Position numbers and translations under genes: made by a program | Shown: positions 5,011-7,057 of the stretch, piece by piece | Numbering within the stretch: the stretch's first letter is position 1 | Layout of the letters: each line of letters starts with the position of its first letter | Notes under the pieces: generated by a model | Seen by the model: the letters and a program-made list of their open reading frames with translations, nothing else | The model's database searches: none | What the model was told of the DNA's origin: nothing | Assembly: GCA_020029625.1 (NCBI GenBank) | Contig: JAIBJP010000088.1 | Span: 1 to 7,057 of the forward strand | Direction: 5' to 3' | Origin: Actinomycetota bacterium | GTDB lineage: Bacteria > Actinomycetota > Thermoleophilia > Gaiellales > Gaiellaceae | DNA: 7,057 bases

Positions 5011-5432
5011 GCCGGCGTCTCCACGCCCATGCTCCGCGCAGTCCCCTCGATGATGCGCATCGCATGGTCGACGTCGCGCGCGTTGAGATCCTCGAGCTTC
5101 GTCTCGGCGATCTGGCGAACCTGATCCCGCGTCAGCCGACCGACCTTCTCACGGTTGGGCTCGCCGGAGCCTTTGGGGATCCCGAGCGCCTCCTTGATCA
5201 GCACAGCGGCCGGCGGCGTCTTCGTGATGAACGTGAAGGAGCGGTCTTCGTAGACGGTGATCTCGACCGGCGTGATGCGACCGCCGGCCTGCGCCGTCTG
5301 CGCGTTGAAGGCCTTGCAGAACTCCATGATGTTGACCCCGTGCTGGCCGAGCGCGGGGCCCACCGGAGGCGCAGGGTTCGCCTGCCCGCCGGGGATCTGG
5401 AGCTTGATGAGGGTGAGGACTTTCTTGGCCAT
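5007..5432 (-). CDS. rplK: 50S ribosomal protein L11
   Basis: L11 binds helices 43/44 of 23S rRNA in the GTPase-associated centre, with the N-terminal domain moving during factor binding; it is also needed for RelA activation where RelA is present. The length is 141 residues, standard. The N-terminal domain has IPGGQANPAPPVGPALGQHG with the prolines (P22, P23, P26) of the thiostrepton/micrococcin site. The C-terminal rRNA-binding domain includes NREKVGRLTRDQVRQIAE and a GTARSMGV end. The ATG at 5432 gives the canonical MAKKVLTLIKLQ start. No good Shine-Dalgarno is present. The nusG stop is only 5 nt away, so re-initiation from nusG is likely. No internal promoter space exists here, unlike E. 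coli, which has one before rplK. Confidence 0.98.
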   Translation of the reverse strand: MAKKVLTLIKLQIPGGQANPAPPVGPALGQHGVNIMEFCKAFNAQTAQAGGRITPVEITVYEDRSFTFITKTPPAAVLIKEALGIPKGSGEPNREKVGRLTRDQVRQIAETKLEDLNARDVDHAMRIIEGTARSMGVETPA

Positions 5433-5437
5433 AGCTA

Positions 5438-5968
5438 CTAATCCAGTTTCTTGACCTGGTCGAAGGAGAGCTCCACCGGCACCTGGCGCTCGAAGATGTT
5501 CACCAGCACCTTCAGCTTCTGCTGGTCGCCGTTCACGTCCACGATCTCCCCATCGAAGTCGGACAGCGGCCCCGAGGTTACCTTGACTGACTCGCCGAGC
5601 TCGAAGTCGGCGAGCGCGCGCGGACGCTCCGCGCCGGCGGTGACCGTGTGGAGGATGCGGTCGACCTCGTTCTGCGAGAGCGGGACCGGCTTCGTTCCGG
5701 AGCCGACGAAGCCCGTCACGCCCGGCGTGTTCTTCACGACGGTCCACGCCTCGTCGGACATATCCATGTTCACCAACACGTAGCCGGGCAGGACACGCTT
5801 CTCCGTTTGCACCTTCTGGCCGTCCTTCGTCTCCACCACCTGCTCGGTCGGGACGATCACCCGGCGGAAGCGGGGCTGCTGGTTCATGGAGACGATCCGG
5901 TGCTCGAGATTGGCCTTGACCTTGTTCTCGTGCCCGGAATAGGTGTTGATGACGTACCAGCGGAACAT
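5438..5968 (-). CDS. nusG: Transcription termination/antitermination factor NusG
   Basis: NusG binds the RNA polymerase clamp to modulate pausing and Rho termination, and it can link polymerase to ribosomal protein S10. The product is 176 residues, close to E. coli NusG. The NGN domain (about 1-110) shows FRWYVINTYSGHENKVKANL, the RRVIVPTEQVVETKDG segment, PGYVLVNM and TPGVTGFVG. The KOW domain (about 120-176) shows GESVKVTSGPLSDFDGEI and ends ELSFDQVKKL. The ATG at 5968 gives the family N-terminus; an in-frame extension to 6442 runs through secE in another frame and is rejected. The Shine-Dalgarno is poor (GGCTGG) and the gap from secE is 14 nt, so coupling to secE translation is likely. Confidence 0.97.
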   Translation of the reverse strand: MFRWYVINTYSGHENKVKANLEHRIVSMNQQPRFRRVIVPTEQVVETKDGQKVQTEKRVLPGYVLVNMDMSDEAWTVVKNTPGVTGFVGSGTKPVPLSQNEVDRILHTVTAGAERPRALADFELGESVKVTSGPLSDFDGEIVDVNGDQQKLKVLVNIFERQVPVELSFDQVKKLD

Positions 5969-5982
5969 GAATCGGCCAGCCG

Positions 5983-6309
5983 CTAGAGGTTCAGGAGGAC
6001 GTCTTTGACGAAGCGCGCAAAGGCGAGGTCGGCGACCCAGAGGTAAGCGCCGACGACAGCGATGGCGATGATGACGACCACCGTCGCCGTGAAGAGCTGG
6101 CGCCGGTTGGGCCATTCGACCTTCTTCAGCTCGCCGATCGACTCGGCTGCGAAGCCGCGGATGCCGCCACGCCGCTCGCGGCGCGCGCCCGTCTGGCTCT
6201 TGGGCTGGCCGACCGGCTTGATCTCGCGGCGGCGCTGGCGGGCGCGCTCGGCGGCGGCCGGCTGCTGGAAGCCGGAGCGCTTGCGGCGTGTGCGCTGTGG
6301 GCGGGCCAT
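5983..6309 (-). CDS. secE: Preprotein translocase subunit SecE
   Basis: SecE is the small essential membrane subunit that clamps SecY in the SecYEG export channel. The 108-residue product has a long, very basic, probably disordered N-terminus (1-50; many Arg/Lys). The conserved amphipathic helix ELKKVEWPNRRQLFTAT (about 60-76) precedes a single transmembrane segment (about 74-95, VVVIIAIAVVGAYLWVADLAF). One transmembrane segment is the usual form outside the enterobacteria, which have three. The ATG at 6309 lies 6 nt after the rpmG TAA. No Shine-Dalgarno is visible, so translation probably depends on rpmG. Order rpmG-secE-nusG is conserved in many bacteria. Confidence 0.96.
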   Translation of the reverse strand: MARPQRTRRKRSGFQQPAAAERARQRRREIKPVGQPKSQTGARRERRGGIRGFAAESIGELKKVEWPNRRQLFTATVVVIIAIAVVGAYLWVADLAFARFVKDVLLNL

Positions 6310-6315
6310 GGTTAC

Positions 6316-6477
6316 TTAACGGGTCTCCCTGTGGAGCGTTTGCGAACCGCACCAGCGGCAGTACTTCTTCGTCTCGAAACGGTCGGGCGTGTTCCGCTTC
6401 GACTTCTGCGTCTGGTAGTTCCGCCGCCTGCACTCCGTGCACGCAAGCGTGATTGCAACTCGTACTCCGGTAGCCAA
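6316..6477 (-). CDS. rpmG: 50S ribosomal protein L33, zinc-ribbon form
   Basis: L33 is a small large-subunit protein near the E site. This 53-residue gene is easily missed because it starts with TTG (6475-6477). The frame reads ATGVRVAITLACTECRRRN, then YQTQKSKRNTPDRF and ETKKYCRWCGSQTLHRETR, ending at TAA 6316-6318. Two CxxC pairs (C13/C16 and C40/C43) mark the zinc-binding version; zinc-free paralogues elsewhere lack them and are induced by zinc starvation. AAAGGA lies 8 nt before TTG, and the predicted N-terminus fits the family. It follows tRNA-Met by 41 nt with no terminator and precedes secE by 6 nt, consistent with one transcript. Confidence 0.95.
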   Translation of the reverse strand: MATGVRVAITLACTECRRRNYQTQKSKRNTPDRFETKKYCRWCGSQTLHRETR

Positions 6478-6518
6478 CTTCTTTTTCCTTTACTTACCCG
6501 TTTGAGGACGCCTGAAGG

Positions 6519-6592
6519 TAGCGGCGGGAGGACTCGAACCTCCGACACGCGGATTATGATTCCGCTGCTCTAACCAACTGAGCTACGCCGCC
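6519..6592 (-). tRNA. tRNA-Met (CAU), elongator type
   Basis: This is a full 74-nt cloverleaf. The acceptor is GGCGGCG with CGCCGCT (a G1-U72 wobble). The D arm is GCTC/GAGC with loop AGTTGGTTA. The anticodon stem GCGGA/TCCGC holds loop ATCATAA, so the anticodon is CAT at 6556-6558. The variable loop is GTGTC and the T arm GGAGG-TTCGAGT-CCTCC. The paired acceptor end and an anticodon stem without the three G-C pairs of initiators argue for elongator Met. A tRNA-Ile2 with lysidine-modified CAU is less likely but not excluded. CCA is not encoded (ACCT follows). Confidence 0.95.
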
Positions 6593-6604
6593 GCGCGCGG
6601 TCGG

Positions 6605-6610
6605 AGTGTA
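6605..6610 (-). promoter_or_regulatory. Candidate -10 element for the tRNA-Met operon
   Basis: TACACT on the minus strand fits the actinobacterial TANNNT -10 pattern and lies 12 nt before the tRNA 5' end, a sensible place for a stable-RNA promoter. No good -35 is seen 16-18 bp upstream (GGGGAA-like), so support is weak. Confidence 0.35.
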
Positions 6611-6623
6611 GCAAGGGCGCCGT

Positions 6624-6647
6624 TTACTTCCCCTCTTACTTCCCCTC
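6624..6647. repeat. 12-bp perfect tandem duplication over a stop codon
   Basis: TTACTTCCCCTC occurs twice head to tail (6624-6635 and 6636-6647, plus strand). On the minus strand this repeats GAGGGGAAGTAA, so the last residues EGK and the TAA of the rhodanese gene are followed by a second in-frame EGK and TAA. Confidence 0.95.
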
Positions 6648-7057
6648 CACGAGGGGGATTCCCTCCTCCTCCAGGTCGGCAACGCCTCCGTCGGCAACGT
6701 GGATGACGTCCTCGACTCCCGCGCGCTTGAGGAGCGAGGCCGCGATCGAGCTCCGGTTTCCGACCGAGCACGCGACAACGCATTCGCGTTCAGTCAGACG
6801 CAGCCTCGCCGGGGCACCGTCCCGAAGGTGGTAGTACGGAATGTGGATCGAGCCCTCGACGTGGCCCTCCTCCCACTCGTCGTCCTCGCGCACGTCGAGA
6901 AGGGACACATCGTCACGGCGGATCCGCTCGGCTAACTCGTGGACGTCGATGGCCGGGGTGGAGGCTGTTTCCAGGCCCGCCTCGTGCCACGCGGCGACGC
7001 CGCCGGCGAGGATCCCGGGCAGGCTGCGAAAGCCGACCGCCTCCAGCAGCAGCCCCA
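6636..7057 (-). CDS. Tandem rhodanese C-terminus, probably of an MBL-fold/rhodanese protein (5' end outside window)
   Basis: The reading frame is open to the window edge, giving the last 140 residues. The first part, VGFRSLPGILAGGVAAWHEAGLE, is the end of one rhodanese domain. A complete second domain follows: VHELAERIRRDDVSLLDVRE, EGHVEGSIHIP, then the active-site loop CSVGNRSS (Cys codon 6768-6770), and VIHVADGGVADLEEEGIPL. The CxxGxR loop with its Cys suggests a catalytically competent persulfide carrier in the second domain. Tandem rhodanese tails are common on actinobacterial MBL-fold persulfide-dioxygenase-like proteins, so that is the likely whole protein. A stand-alone two-domain sulfurtransferase is the alternative. 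A GTG at 6906-6908 is inside the second domain and is not the start. It ends 43 bp before the tRNA. Confidence 0.87.
   Translation of the reverse strand, partial: GLLLEAVGFRSLPGILAGGVAAWHEAGLETASTPAIDVHELAERIRRDDVSLLDVREDDEWEEGHVEGSIHIPYYHLRDGAPARLRLTERECVVACSVGNRSSIAASLLKRAGVEDVIHVADGGVADLEEEGIPLVEGK

Noticed and set aside
5433..5747. N-terminal extension of L11 into nusG
   Set aside because: The frame runs through nusG coding sequence; MAKKVLTLIKLQ at 5432 is the canonical L11 start.
5969..6442. Long N-terminal extension of NusG
   Set aside because: It overlaps secE in another frame and has no similarity to NusG; the family start is at 5968.
6906..6908. GTG as start of a short single-domain rhodanese
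   Set aside because: The same frame continues upstream with conserved rhodanese sequence (VHELAERI and the end of another domain), so the gene starts outside the window.
1..7057. CRISPR array, transposase, prophage or integration site
   Set aside because: No spaced palindromic repeats, transposase motifs, terminal inverted repeats, or tRNA-end duplication next to tRNA-Met were seen.

Overview
The window is GC-rich and codes almost entirely on the minus strand. Read in that direction it is the conserved block tRNA-Met(CAU) - rpmG (L33) - secE - nusG - rplK (L11) - rplA (L1) - rplJ (L10) - rplL (L7/L12) - [two inserted genes] - rpoB. Base composition, RpoB and L11 sequence, TTG starts with strong Shine-Dalgarno (SD) sites, and a small secreted PepSY protein of the kind common in actinobacteria all point to a high-GC actinobacterium. 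A deep class such as Thermoleophilia is my best guess. That placement is inference; no database was searched.

Right end (6593-7057): the 3' part of a gene with a tandem rhodanese C-terminus, probably an MBL-fold/rhodanese sulfur enzyme, reading toward the tRNA. Middle (3048-6592): tRNA-Met, then eight tightly packed genes' worth of translation and export machinery ending at rplL. rpmG-secE-nusG-rplK are separated by only 5-14 nt with weak ribosome sites. rplK/rplA share ATGA. rplJ overlaps the rplL start by 11 nt. A canonical L10 leader RNA with a terminator hairpin lies between rplA and rplJ. L10 carries a 64-residue acidic Ala/Glu/Pro tail.

Left-centre (1452-3047): the usual rplL-rpoB junction is broken up. 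A bidirectional terminator follows rplL. Next comes a plus-strand gene for a small secreted PepSY protein, convergent with rplL. Its divergent partner is a minus-strand gene for a 256-residue secreted, low-complexity, acidic protein of unknown function. The space between the two holds two copies of a 22-bp repeat made of four CTYANG-like half-sites spaced exactly 11 bp, which looks like an OmpR/PhoB-type response-regulator operator. A very strong UUCG-loop terminator ends the minus-strand gene.

rpoB therefore appears to be transcribed separately from rplJL, from a promoter in the roughly 160 bp before it. Its leader contains a second terminator-like hairpin that could act as an attenuator. 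Left end (1-1451): the first 483 codons of rpoB, reaching just past rifampicin cluster I.

The most unusual material is this junction: a two-gene envelope-protein module under a shared putative operator, inserted between ribosomal-stalk and RNA-polymerase genes that are normally co-transcribed.
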